Positions 7,998-19,084 of a stretch of 64,000 nucleotides of DNA are shown here, in pieces. The stretch comes from JAWLGZ01 sp041690635. Its GTDB lineage: Bacteria > Pseudomonadota > Gammaproteobacteria > Thiohalomonadales > Thiohalomonadaceae. The notes under the pieces were generated by a model that did not search any database, had not been told where the DNA came from, and saw only the letters and a program-made list of their open reading frames with translations. The translations under genes and the position numbers were made by a program. Each line of letters opens with the position of its first letter. Position 1 is the stretch's first letter. The stretch lies in NCBI GenBank assembly GCA_041690635.1, contig JAWLGZ010000002.1, positions 248,001-312,000 of the forward strand, given 5' to 3'.

Positions 7998-8776
7998 AGA
8001 TCCCGGTCTATCAGGTGGACGCCTTTACCAATCGTCCCTTCACCGGCAACCCGGCGGCGATCTGCCCGCTGGAGAGGTGGCCCGACGATGCGCTGTTGCA
8101 GGCGATCGCGGCGGAGAACAACCTGTCGGAGACCGCCTTTTTCGTCCGCGAGGAGTCGGGGCTGCGTATCCGCTGGTTCACCCCCACGGCTGAGGTGGAT
8201 CTGTGCGGGCATGCGACGCTCGCCGCCGCCCTGATCTATCTGACCTACTTCGAACCGGAGGCCGAACAGGTCACCTTCGACTCCCGTAGCGGGGTGCTGC
8301 CGGTCACACGCCACGGCGGGCGCCTCTGCCTCGACTTTCCGGCGCTACCGCCGACGCCGATCACGGCACCGCCCCTCATCGCCGAGGCGCTGGGAGTGGA
8401 GGTGCTGGAAGCGGGCGCCGCCGACGACTGGCTGGTGGTTGTGGAGAACGAGGCGACGGTGCGCAGGCTCGCGCCGGATATGGCGCTGCTGCGCCGACTG
8501 GATCGGCGCGGTGTCATCGTCACCGCACCGGGCAGCGACTGCGATTTCGTCTCCCGCTTTTTCGCCCCCCGCTACGGCATCGACGAGGACCCGGTCACCG
8601 GCTCCGCCCACTGCACCCTCGCCCCCTACTGGGCCGCGCGGCTCGGCAAGCGGGAACTCCACGCGCGCCAGGTGTCGCGGCGCGGCGGCGAACTGATCTG
8701 CCGGCTGCGCGGCGACCGGGTGGAACTGGAGGGCGACGCGGTCGAGGTGATGCGAGGGACGTTCGTTGGTTGCTAG
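7994..8776 (+). CDS. PhzF family isomerase/epimerase
   Basis: A 260-residue PhzF-fold protein (diaminopimelate-epimerase-like). Motifs include VYQVDAFTNRPFTGNPAAICPLERWPDD, NNLSETAFFV with the conserved Glu that acts as general acid/base in PhzF, WFTPTAEVDLCGHATLAAA, and the second-half FAPRYGIDEDPVTGSAHCTLAPYWA. The family includes PhzF of phenazine synthesis, but most members have no known substrate and no other phenazine genes are present. It overlaps the VOC gene by 4 bp. Its TAG stop lies within the CTAG target duplication of the MITE-like element that follows. Confidence 0.9.
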   Translation: MKIPVYQVDAFTNRPFTGNPAAICPLERWPDDALLQAIAAENNLSETAFFVREESGLRIRWFTPTAEVDLCGHATLAAALIYLTYFEPEAEQVTFDSRSGVLPVTRHGGRLCLDFPALPPTPITAPPLIAEALGVEVLEAGAADDWLVVVENEATVRRLAPDMALLRRLDRRGVIVTAPGSDCDFVSRFFAPRYGIDEDPVTGSAHCTLAPYWAARLGKRELHARQVSRRGGELICRLRGDRVELEGDAVEVMRGTFVGC

Positions 8777-9150
8777 TGTACTGTTGCACTCTTAATGAGA
8801 CGTTGCCCGGAGCCCGGCACAACCGTCTTGTGGTGGCTGGTTCCTCGGCAACCCATCCCCATCCTGTCCTTCCCCTTGAAGGGGAAGGGACCTACTGATT
8901 CGGCCGCTGTACTGCCCGTGGGGTATGTGTTCTGCCCATGGCGGAAAAACCCCATACTGGCTGTCATTCACTCTTACGGTGGCTGGAGCGCAACGAGGCG
9001 TGGTTGGCACGTTCCTTCCCCTTCAAGGGGAAAGACAGGATGGGGATGGGTTCAACAGAACAATGCACCCCACCACCGCGTCCGTTTGCCCCAATACTTC
9101 CATACCGGCTGGCATTCATAGGTTCCACGCTGCATGAAACAGTACACTAG
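8773..9150. mobile_element. MITE-like non-coding element with terminal inverted repeats
   Basis: Terminal inverted repeats read CTAGTGTACTGTTGCA at the left end (8773) and CTAGTGTACTGTTTCA, read inward, at the right end (9150): 15 of 16 positions match. If CTAG is the target duplication (8773-8776 and 9147-9150), the core is 370 bp. Inside is a nested pair of 39-bp arms (8850-8888 and 9014-9052) that are inverted copies with one mismatch, each containing the palindrome CCCCTTGAAGGGG or CCCCTTCAAGGGG. A 19-bp direct repeat (8952-8970 and 9100-9118, 17 of 19) is also present. No open frame resembles a transposase, so mobilisation in trans is inferred. Confidence 0.75.
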
Positions 9151-9233
9151 TCGGGGCAAATCGTATTGCGCCGTGCTGCCGTTCCGCTCACCCGGCGCCA
9201 AGCCGCAAGTCGTAAGAGATTTTCTTCACGCCG

Positions 9234-11585
9234 TCATCGCTTCAGCCGCGCGAAGGCATCCGCCATCGCCGAATTGGCCGCCGGCTTCTCCTGGGCCGGG
9301 CGCCGGTCGCCCTTTCTCTTCCCCTGACCCGGCTGGCGCTCCCGCATCGTTTCGCTGGCGGCGTCGCGCGGGTCGTCGGCGAGACGCATGGTCAGGGCGA
9401 TGCGACGGCGCTTGAGGTCCACCTCCATCACCTTGACCTTCACCACGTCGCCCGCCTTCACCACCGTGTGCGGGTCGCGCACGAACTTGTCGGCAAGGGC
9501 GGAGATGTGCACCAGGCCGTCCTGGTGGACGCCGATGTCCACGAAGGCGCCGAAGTTGGTGACGTTGGTCACCACGCCTTCCAGGGTCATGCCGGTTTCG
9601 AGGTCCTTCATCTCCTCGACCCCCTCCCGGAACACGGCGGTCTTGAACTCGGGTCGCGGGTCGCGGCCCGGCTTCTCCAGCTCGGCGAGGATGTCCTTGA
9701 CCGTCGGTTCGCCGAACCGTTCGTCGGTGAAGTTGGCGGGTTTCAACGAGCGCAGATAGGTGCTGTCGCCGATGATATGGCCAATGTCACGACCGGTCGC
9801 CGCGATGATCCGCTCCACCACCGGATAGGCCTCCGGGTGGACCGCCGAGGCGTCGAGCGGGTTGGCACCGCCCATGACACGCAGGAAGCCGGCAGACTGC
9901 TCGAACGCCTTGGCGCCGAGCCGGGCCACCTTGAGCAGGTCACGCCGTTCCTTGAAGGCGCCGTTCTGGTTGCGGTACTCCACGATGTTCGCGGCAAGCC
10001 CGGCGTTCAGCCCGGCGACCCGGGTCAGCAACGGCCCGGAGGCGGTGTTCACGTCCACTCCGACCGCGTTCACGCAATCCTCCACCACGGCGTCCAGGGT
10101 GCGCGCCAGGTGGGTCTGGCTGACGTCGTGCTGGTACTGGCCGACACCGATACTCTTGGGGTCGATCTTCACCAGTTCGGCGAGCGGGTCCTGCAGGCGC
10201 CGGGCGATGGAGACCGCACCGCGCAGGGAGACATCCACATCCGGAAACTCCCGTGCCGCCAACTCCGAGGCGGAGTACACCGAGGCGCCCGCCTCGCTGA
10301 CCATCACCTTGCTCAGCTTCTGTTCCGGGTGGCGTTTGATCAGATCCGCCGCCAACCGATCGGTCTCGCGTGCGGCGGTGCCGTTGCCGATGGCGATCAG
10401 TTCGACCTGGTGCCGCGCAGCCAGGGCGGCAAGCTGGGCGATGGACTGGTCCCACTGGTTCTTCGGTGCGTGCGGGTAGATGGTCGCGGTGTCCACCAGC
10501 TTTCCGGTGGCATCGACCACCGCCACCTTCACGCCGGTGCGCAGGCCCGGATCGAGCCCCATCGTGGCGCGCGGGCCGGCCGGCGCGGCCAGCAGCAGAT
10601 CGTGCAGGTTGCGGCCGAAGACGCGGATCGCCTCCTCCTCCGCCGCCTCACGCAGCCGGCCCTTCAGGTCGGTATCCAGGTGGGTCAGTATCTTCACGCG
10701 CCATGCCCAGCGTACCGCCTCCAGCAGCCAGCGGTCCGCTGGACGTCCCTGCGCCGCCAGACCGAAATGGGCGGCGATCATCCCTTCACAGACGCTCCGT
10801 TCGGTATCCGCATCCTGCGGCAACTCCAGGGCGAGGTTCAGCACCCCCTCCTTGCGGCCGCGGAACAGTGCCAGTGCGCGGTGCGACGGAATCCCCTTCA
10901 GCGGTTCCGCATGGTCGAAGTAATCCGAAAACTTCGCCGCTCCCACGCCTCCTGCATTCCGCGGCATTAGTCCATCCCTGGACGTCGTGCCCTCGTCCGC
11001 CTTGCCCTCCACCAGGGTCGAACGCAGCAGGGCGTTCTCCCACAGGTATTCGCGCAGCCGCCCGACCAGCTCCGCATCCTCGGCGAACCGCTCCATCAGA
11101 ATTTGGCGCGCCCCCTCCAGGGCGGCACCCACGTCGGCCACCCCCTTCTCTTCATTCACATAGGCAGCGGCGGTCTGCTCGGGGTCGAGGGCCGGGTCAT
11201 CGAGCAGCGCCTGGGCCAGCGGCTCCAGCCCCGCCTCGCGGGCGATCTGCGCCTTGGTGCGCCGCTTGGGCATGTAGGGGCGATAGAGGTCCTCCAGGCG
11301 GGTCTTGGTATCGGCAGCGAGGATCGCCTGGCGCAGCTCGGGGGTGAGTTTCTGCTGCTCCTCGATGCTCTTGAGTACCGTGGCTCGTCGGTCCTCCAGC
11401 TCCCGCAAGTAGCCGAGCCGCTCCTCCAGGTTGCGTAACTGGGTATCGTCCAGCCCCCCGGTCACCTCCTTGCGATAGCGGGCGATGAACGGCACCGTGG
11501 CCCCTTCGTCAAGGAGAGTGATCGCGGCCTCTACCTGTGCGCGACGGGCACCAAGCTCGTCGGCAATACGCTGCACTATGTCCAT
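9234..11585 (-). CDS. tex: Tex family RNA-binding transcriptional accessory protein
   Basis: A 783-residue protein matching Tex/YhgF end to end. It has the helical N-terminus (VPFIARYRKEVTGGLDDTQLRNLEERL), LYRPYMPKRRTKAQIAREAGLEPLA, and a YqgF/RNase H-like core (MGLDPGLRTGVKVAVVD...IAIGNGTAARETD). A helix-hairpin-helix region follows (GVDVNTASGPLLTRVAGLN...GAFKERRDLL), then an S1 RNA-binding domain near residues 640-720 (GMTLEGVVTNVTNFGAFVDIGVHQDGLVHIS). The C-terminal tail is basic. Tex is a nucleic-acid-binding factor linked to transcription. The gene stands alone; its ATG at 11585 is close to a divergent secreted-protein gene. Confidence 0.96.
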   Translation of the reverse strand: MDIVQRIADELGARRAQVEAAITLLDEGATVPFIARYRKEVTGGLDDTQLRNLEERLGYLRELEDRRATVLKSIEEQQKLTPELRQAILAADTKTRLEDLYRPYMPKRRTKAQIAREAGLEPLAQALLDDPALDPEQTAAAYVNEEKGVADVGAALEGARQILMERFAEDAELVGRLREYLWENALLRSTLVEGKADEGTTSRDGLMPRNAGGVGAAKFSDYFDHAEPLKGIPSHRALALFRGRKEGVLNLALELPQDADTERSVCEGMIAAHFGLAAQGRPADRWLLEAVRWAWRVKILTHLDTDLKGRLREAAEEEAIRVFGRNLHDLLLAAPAGPRATMGLDPGLRTGVKVAVVDATGKLVDTATIYPHAPKNQWDQSIAQLAALAARHQVELIAIGNGTAARETDRLAADLIKRHPEQKLSKVMVSEAGASVYSASELAAREFPDVDVSLRGAVSIARRLQDPLAELVKIDPKSIGVGQYQHDVSQTHLARTLDAVVEDCVNAVGVDVNTASGPLLTRVAGLNAGLAANIVEYRNQNGAFKERRDLLKVARLGAKAFEQSAGFLRVMGGANPLDASAVHPEAYPVVERIIAATGRDIGHIIGDSTYLRSLKPANFTDERFGEPTVKDILAELEKPGRDPRPEFKTAVFREGVEEMKDLETGMTLEGVVTNVTNFGAFVDIGVHQDGLVHISALADKFVRDPHTVVKAGDVVKVKVMEVDLKRRRIALTMRLADDPRDAASETMRERQPGQGKRKGDRRPAQEKPAANSAMADAFARLKR

Positions 11586-11723
11586 CGGGATCCCATGCCC
11601 TCCAAAAAAAGGGCGCCATCATACCAGCCTCGTCAGCACAGACCCTCCTATTTGTTGACCGTTTTGGTCGGGTGCGCTAACGGGTTGATCAGTGGGGATT
11701 GCGGCGCAGCCAGGGAGGCGGCC

Positions 11724-12155
11724 ATGAGCATCCTGAGACACCGACACGGAGTATTCCTTTTCCTGCTCTTTCTGAGCCTGGCCACCGCAGCGCAGGCAGT
11801 ACGGGCGAGCACCCCGGAAATCACGGTGTTCGCCCCGGCCTCGGGACAGGTCTACTCGGCAATGGAGTCCATCGTGGTGGTCTATAACGCGGAACCGGGG
11901 TCGAGCGGTCATCACATCAATGTTTATGTGGATGAGGGCCGGGCGATGCTGGTGCGCAACGAAAGGAGCGAGTACCGGATCACCCGGCACGAAGCAGAGG
12001 GTGGACCGGTCATCGCTGCCGTGATCCGGGATCTCTCGGGGCACTTCGATCTCGGCACCCTGATGCCGGGCCACCACCTGCTGACGCTGGAGATGGTGGA
12101 CAAGGAGGGGGTACCGGTCGGCGCCATGACGACGGTGGCCTTCACGGTCCAGTAG
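11724..12155 (+). CDS. Secreted hypothetical protein with beta-sandwich features
   Basis: A 143-residue exported protein. The signal peptide MSILRHRHGVFLFLLFLSLA then TAAQAVRAS is followed by a mature part of mostly beta-prone segments (ITVFAPASGQVYSAMESIVVVYNA, GHHINVYVDEGRAMLV, LMPGHHLLTLEMVDKEG). It resembles a single Ig-like or gliding-motility-type domain that presents a ligand at the cell surface. The ATG at 11724 is preferred: GGGAGGCGG precedes it, and an upstream in-frame start at 11595 would bury the signal peptide. It overlaps the next gene by one base. Family not identified. Confidence 0.72.
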   Translation: MSILRHRHGVFLFLLFLSLATAAQAVRASTPEITVFAPASGQVYSAMESIVVVYNAEPGSSGHHINVYVDEGRAMLVRNERSEYRITRHEAEGGPVIAAVIRDLSGHFDLGTLMPGHHLLTLEMVDKEGVPVGAMTTVAFTVQ

Positions 12156-12547
12156 TGAGGGTGGTGGTTCACGGGGAAACCGATCTGGAGGTGGATCGGT
12201 TTCCCCGGCCTGAACTGGAGGTGGAGGTGCATGGGCCGGAGGCGGGCTTCAGTGCACTCCAGCTCTTTGCCACCTCGATGGCGCTCTGCACCTTCTCCGT
12301 TCTCGCCGCATACGGTGAGGCGACAGCCGTGCCCGCGGACGATATCGCCATGCGCCTGCGTTGGCGCTACGCCGAGCGCCCCTATCGCATCGCCTATCTG
12401 CAGATGGAGATCACCTGGCCGGGCGTTCCCGAGTCGCGCATCGCCGCGGCAACCCGTGCAGCGGAACATTGTGCCCTGCACAACACACTTGCCCATCCGC
12501 CCCACGTCGAAACCTTTATCCGTCGCGTTGCGAACACACGACCCTGA
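12155..12547 (+). CDS. OsmC-like protein
   Basis: A 130-residue protein with the OsmC/Ohr fold pattern. An N-terminal beta-rich part is followed by the central helix FSALQLFATSMALCTFSVLAAYGE with its conserved cysteine, then strands LRWRYAERPYRIAYLQMEITWP, and a late helix with the second cysteine (AAEHCALHNTL). OsmC/Ohr proteins detoxify organic peroxides through two cysteines, and both are present here. The start is a GTG whose first base is the last base of the previous stop (TAGTG), indicating coupling. Peroxidase activity is inferred from the family. Confidence 0.78.
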   Translation: MRVVVHGETDLEVDRFPRPELEVEVHGPEAGFSALQLFATSMALCTFSVLAAYGEATAVPADDIAMRLRWRYAERPYRIAYLQMEITWPGVPESRIAAATRAAEHCALHNTLAHPPHVETFIRRVANTRP

Positions 12548-12650
12548 ACTATGCTCACCAGCGGGGAATGGTTGCGCTTCGAGCTTTCGGAACGCCTTCG
12601 AACCAATAACTTGCCGTCGCGGATCCAGGTCCGGTCCCGGGAGAGAAACC

Positions 12651-14593
12651 ATGAACGATATCGCCACCGCCGAGCGGCGCAACGTGGTCGAGTACGGCGT
12701 CAGCCTGCTCAGCGAGCACGACATCTACCTGTTCAAAGAGGGCACCCACACCCGCCTGTTCGACAAGCTCGGATCCCACGCCATGACGGTGGACGGGGTC
12801 GACGGGGTGCTGTTCGCGGTGTGGGCACCGAACGCCAGCAGTGTGTCGGTGATCGGTGATTTCAACGGCTGGCACGCCGATGTCCACCCGCTCGCACCGC
12901 GCTGGGACAGTTCCGGCATTTGGGAAGGGTTCATCCCCGGGGTCGGCAACGGCACGCTCTACAAGTACCACATCCGTTCCCGGCTGAACGGCTACCAGGC
13001 CGAAAAGGGCGACCCGTTCGCCCTGCGCTGGGAGGAGCCGCCCCGGACCGCATCAATGGTGTGGGACCTCGACTACGCCTGGAATGACCGCGACTGGATG
13101 GCGCAACGCGGCGCCCGCAACGCCCTGGGAGCCCCCTGGTCCATCTACGAGGTCCATCCGGGTTCCTGGCGGCGGGTCCCCGAGGAGGGCAACCGCCCGC
13201 TCTCCTATCGCGAACTGGCGGTTCAGCTGGTGGACTACGTGCAGGAACTCGGCTTTACCCATGTCGAGTTCCTGCCGGTCATGGAGCACCCCTTCTACGG
13301 CTCGTGGGGTTACCAGAGCATCGGCCAGTTCGCCCCCACCTCCCGCTACGGCACGCCGCAGGATTTCATGTTCCTGATCGACCGCCTGCACCAGGCCGGG
13401 ATCGGCGTGGTGCTGGACTGGGTCCCCTCGCACTTCCCGCACGACCTGCACGGGCTCGCCTACTTCGACGGCAGCAACCTGTTCGAACACATGGACCCGA
13501 AGATGGGCTACCACCCCGAGTGGAACAGCTACATCTACAACTTCGGCCGGCACGAGGTGCGCGCCTTCCTGCTCTCCAGCGCCACGCTGTGGATGGAGAA
13601 ATACCACGCCGACAGCCTGCGCGTGGATGCGGTCGCCTCCATGCTCTACCTCGATTACGCCCGCAAGGAGGGGGAGTGGATCCCCAACCGCTACGGCGGC
13701 AAGGAGAACCTGGATGCGATCCACTTCATCCAGAAGCTCAACCAGTCGCTCTACGGCGACCATCCGGACACCCAGACCATCGCCGAGGAGTCCACCGCCT
13801 GGCCGATGGTCTCGCGCCCGGCACACCTGGGCGGGCTCGGCTTCGGCATGAAGTGGAACATGGGATGGATGCACGACACCCTCACCTACTTCTCGAAGGA
13901 GCCTATCCACCGCAAGTTCCACCACGACCAGCTCACCTTCTCCATCTGGTACGCCTTCCACGAGAACTTCGTGCTGCCGCTCTCCCACGACGAGGTGGTC
14001 TACGGCAAGGGTTCGCTGCTGCGCAAGATGCCGGGCGACGACTGGCAGAAGTTCGCCAACCTGCGTGCGCTGTTCGGCTACATGTGGGGCCATCCGGGGA
14101 AGAAGCTGCTGTTCATGGGCGGCGAGTTCGGCCAGTGGGACGAGTGGCACCACGACAAGAGCCTCGACTGGCACCTGACCCAGTGGGGGCCGCACAGCGG
14201 CATGCAGCACTGGATGCGCGATCTCAACCGGCTCTACCGCAACGAACCGGCCCTGTTCCAGCGCGACTTCGAGAATGACGGGTTCGAGTGGGTCGACTGC
14301 CACGACTGGGAGAACAGCATCATCAGCTTTCTGCGCAAGGGGCACGACCCGGACGACATCGTCCTGGTGGTCTGCAACCTGACGCCGGTGCCGCGCCACA
14401 ACTACGGGGTGGGCGTGCCGCGCGGTGGCTGGTGGCGCGAACTGCTCAATTCCGACGCCCCGTTCTACGGCGGCAGCGGCATGGGCAACAGCGGCGGCGT
14501 CGATGCGTCACCGGTGCCGGCCCAGGGGCGCTATCACTCCCTCTCTCTCACACTGCCTCCGCTGGCGACGCTGTTCTTCAAATACGAGGGCTG

Positions 14594-14594
<1 letters not shown>
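12651..14594 (+). CDS. glgB: 1,4-alpha-glucan branching enzyme
   Basis: A 647-residue GH13 branching enzyme, cytosolic, that introduces alpha-1,6 branches into alpha-1,4-glucan. An N-terminal CBM48-like module (FAVWAPNASSVSVIGDFNGW, residues ~55-73) precedes the (beta/alpha)8 barrel. The nucleophile is D326 in DSLRVDAVASMLYLDY and the acid/base is about E379 in QTIAEESTAW. LSHDEVVYGKGSLLRKMPGD is also typical of GlgB. It lacks the extra N1 domain of some GlgBs. The ATG at 12651 follows GGGAGAG. Its TGA overlaps the glgE ATG, so both belong to one operon and act in one pathway. Confidence 0.96.
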
Positions 14595-16588
<1,994 letters not shown>

Positions 16589-16596
16589 AAGGCGAC

Positions 16597-16632
16597 CAAA
16601 CCGCAGAGGTCGTCAAGGTCGCAGAAAAGGAA
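16597..16632 (+). repeat. Degenerate copy of the CCGCAGAG-type dispersed repeat
   Basis: CCGCAGAGGTCGTCAAGGTCGCAG lies just after the glgE stop codon. It resembles the repeat seen at 19069, 45363, 45466 and 59090 but is more diverged. Its position immediately downstream of a gene matches the other copies. Confidence 0.35.
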
Positions 16633-16673
16633 CGCGAATCTCTCCATACCCATTTGCCCGGAGGCCGGATTTC

Positions 16674-19040
16674 TTACCGGAAGCGTGCACGGCGGCGGAA
16701 ACAGAGCGGGGCAATGAGGAGCAATAGCCACCAGGGATTGATGGCGCCGCCGCCACCTCCTCCGGCCGTCGGTTCACCTGCGTCGCCGCTCCCGCCGCCG
16801 GCCGGCGTGGCCAGAGTGCCCGGGTCGCGAATCACGCCGTCCACCTCGCCGTCCAGGTCGTTGGGGCCACCGTCCTCGACGGTGATCCGTACGCAGTTGT
16901 CGCCCTCGTTGAGACCCGCGCTCCAGCTGTCCGCCCCGTGCCAGGGGCAGTCACCGGTGAGTGTGCGCGGCGCCGAGTGCAGCACATTGGCGCCGTCCTC
17001 GATGAAGTTGCGCCAGCCCTGCGCCCCCATATATTTGCGCCACACCGCACCGGACGGGATGCCCTGCCCCGCCGGCAGCGGCACCACGACCGGCACCGAC
17101 TCGCCCGGGCTGTGGGTGAGTACCTCGAAGGCGATGAGGTAGCCGAGATGGCGGTATTGCGCGTCCGCCGCGTTTGCCGCCGTCAGGCCGGACCCGTCCA
17201 CGAGGTCCTCTTCGTCGATACCGAGCCCGTAGTTGCCGCGCGCCCAGGAGGCCTGCTCGGAGTAGGAGAGGAGCCGCAGCCGATACCCCTCGGGTACCAT
17301 GAGGTAGACCGGCCCCTCGGCACCAGTACACACCCGCGCGGTATCGGCATTGCCACAGATGGGCAGGCGGTGAGGCTCATCCTCATACGCCTCACCGTAA
17401 AACGCATCGTGGGCACCGATGCGGGCGTTGTCCTCGGCTCGCGCCACCCGCAGCTGAAGTACCGCCACGGCGGCCCGGTTGGGGTAAGCCGCTTCGGTCA
17501 CGACCACCCGGGCCTGGTAGTTGCCCTCGAGGTACGACGGGTCGAAGGTCACCTCGTGACCGGTCCCGGTGTGAATGCCCAAATCGATATGGGATCCGCT
17601 CCAGTCGTAGCGGTACCCGGCGCCCTCCGGGCCGGCGGTCAGGGTAACGAGCCCCCCGTCCCGGCGAACCAGCACACCCTTGCTGCCCGGCTGCGCAAGG
17701 TCGAGGGAGACCTTGAGCGGTACCGACTCCGCTTCCCGCAGGATCACGGTGTGGCGGTCCAGGCTGCCGGGCACGGCGCCGCTCGCCTGTACCGCACCAA
17801 GGGTCAGCACGATCTCGCCGTCACTGGCGTGCGGCACGAAGTGGATGGAAGCCGAGCGGCTGTCGCCGTCGGCGATGGTCACGCTGCCGGTGGCGTCCAG
17901 ATCGTCGCTGTAGCCGTGACCGGCCACCGTGTAGCCAACGACCACCGGATAACCGCCATCGATCGGATGGTCACTCAGCCGCACCGCCGTGCGCACCGCC
18001 TGCCCGGCGGTCGCGATCTGGCGCAGGCTGTCGAAGGCGACCTGCGGGTGGACCTCGAAGGTGACGGTGCTCACCTGCCCGCTCGCCGGGTGGGTGAAGG
18101 TGATCGCATAGCGCCCGGTGCGCTGCGCGTCGAAGATGTAGCGGTTGGTCGCCGTGTCGTGGGTCAGCAGGGGGCCGGGCACATCCACTCCCCTGCTAAC
18201 ACCTGCACGGGTGACCCCCGCAGTGACGACGAGGTCATCCGGACCACCCACGTGGAAACTCCGGCTCTCGCCTTGTCTCAGTGTCTCGCCGCTGTACCCC
18301 TCGCCCGACGCGTTGGCAATCGCTAGCTGGGGGAAGAAGGAGGCCTCGACCGTACAGGCACCGGTGATCACATCGGTGGTGTAGGTGGTGCCGCCAAGTT
18401 CGCCGCCGCAGGTGCCGCCCACCGACGCCACGTAGCCCGCTTCCGGCGTGACCGTAAACGCCACGTTGGAGCCGCGATTCACCGTCTGCGGTTCAGCCGG
18501 ACGGATGCTGCCGTGACTGCCCGCCCAGGGGGTGACGGTGTAGCTGTCGAGGCTGAAACGCGCCACGACCGTGCAGGCACCGGTGACGGGGCCGGTGGTG
18601 TAGGTGTCGCCCGTGAGATGGCCACCGCAGCCGGTCACGCTGGCGATGCCGTAGCCGGTATCCGGCCTGACGGTGAAGCTCACGGTGCTGCCGTGATTGA
18701 CCGTCTGCGCCGTCGCCGGGGCGATCCCGCCGCCATGGCCGGCGGAGGGCGTTACGGTGTGGGCCACCCCGCCTTGTCCATAGGAGTGCAGCACGTGACC
18801 GGCGGAGGACGACGGGGCGCTGGAGACCATCTGCCCGGCAAGAGCGGTCACCCGGTACTGTGCCGAACTGCCGGTGCCGGCCGCCGCGGCGATTCCGTCG
18901 CTGAGGAGTCGGACGTCGCCACCCGCACGCACCGCCGCCGAAGCGGGCGCCGGCAGGCCGGTCAGCAGCCCCGTCGCCAGCAGCAGGGTGGCGACGCCCC
19001 TCGAAATGGGGAGATTCGATGCGCTCGAGTGCGGCGTCAT
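16674..19040 (-). CDS. Secreted choice-of-anchor U protein with InlB-type repeats and CTERM-like tail
   Basis: A 788-residue surface protein. After a signal peptide (SRGVATLLLATGLLTGLPAPASA) come two beta-rich repeats of about 70 residues. Each runs from TVTP-AG through QTVN-GS-V-FTV to GACTV, as in InlB/bacterial surface repeats. Ig-like regions follow, then a choice-of-anchor U-like domain (YLIAFEVLTHSPGESVPVVVPLP...VWRKYMGAQGWRNFIED). The end is a Gly-rich linker, a hydrophobic span (NPWWLLLLIAPLCF) and RRRARFR, resembling CTERM sorting tails such as GlyGly-CTERM. The ATG at 19040 is chosen because an upstream ATG would lie in a dispersed repeat. It interrupts the glucan locus on the opposite strand. 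Confidence 0.82.
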   Translation of the reverse strand: MTPHSSASNLPISRGVATLLLATGLLTGLPAPASAAVRAGGDVRLLSDGIAAAAGTGSSAQYRVTALAGQMVSSAPSSSAGHVLHSYGQGGVAHTVTPSAGHGGGIAPATAQTVNHGSTVSFTVRPDTGYGIASVTGCGGHLTGDTYTTGPVTGACTVVARFSLDSYTVTPWAGSHGSIRPAEPQTVNRGSNVAFTVTPEAGYVASVGGTCGGELGGTTYTTDVITGACTVEASFFPQLAIANASGEGYSGETLRQGESRSFHVGGPDDLVVTAGVTRAGVSRGVDVPGPLLTHDTATNRYIFDAQRTGRYAITFTHPASGQVSTVTFEVHPQVAFDSLRQIATAGQAVRTAVRLSDHPIDGGYPVVVGYTVAGHGYSDDLDATGSVTIADGDSRSASIHFVPHASDGEIVLTLGAVQASGAVPGSLDRHTVILREAESVPLKVSLDLAQPGSKGVLVRRDGGLVTLTAGPEGAGYRYDWSGSHIDLGIHTGTGHEVTFDPSYLEGNYQARVVVTEAAYPNRAAVAVLQLRVARAEDNARIGAHDAFYGEAYEDEPHRLPICGNADTARVCTGAEGPVYLMVPEGYRLRLLSYSEQASWARGNYGLGIDEEDLVDGSGLTAANAADAQYRHLGYLIAFEVLTHSPGESVPVVVPLPAGQGIPSGAVWRKYMGAQGWRNFIEDGANVLHSAPRTLTGDCPWHGADSWSAGLNEGDNCVRITVEDGGPNDLDGEVDGVIRDPGTLATPAGGGSGDAGEPTAGGGGGGAINPWWLLLLIAPLCFRRRARFR

Positions 19041-19068
19041 GGGAGCAGTAACCCCAGAAACCTCAGTT

Positions 19069-19084
19069 TCACCGCAGAGACGCA
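19069..19084 (+). repeat. Left copy of CACCGCAGAG-type inverted repeat
   Basis: TCACCGCAGAGACGCA is matched in inverted orientation at 19336-19351 with one difference. The pair frames the GGA-hairpin array in a 283-bp segment. The same core sequence is found at three other intergenic sites in the window. Confidence 0.7.

Noticed and set aside
13053..14399. 448-codon antisense frame inside glgB
   Set aside because: It overlaps catalytic GlgB sequence completely and its translation has atypical composition.
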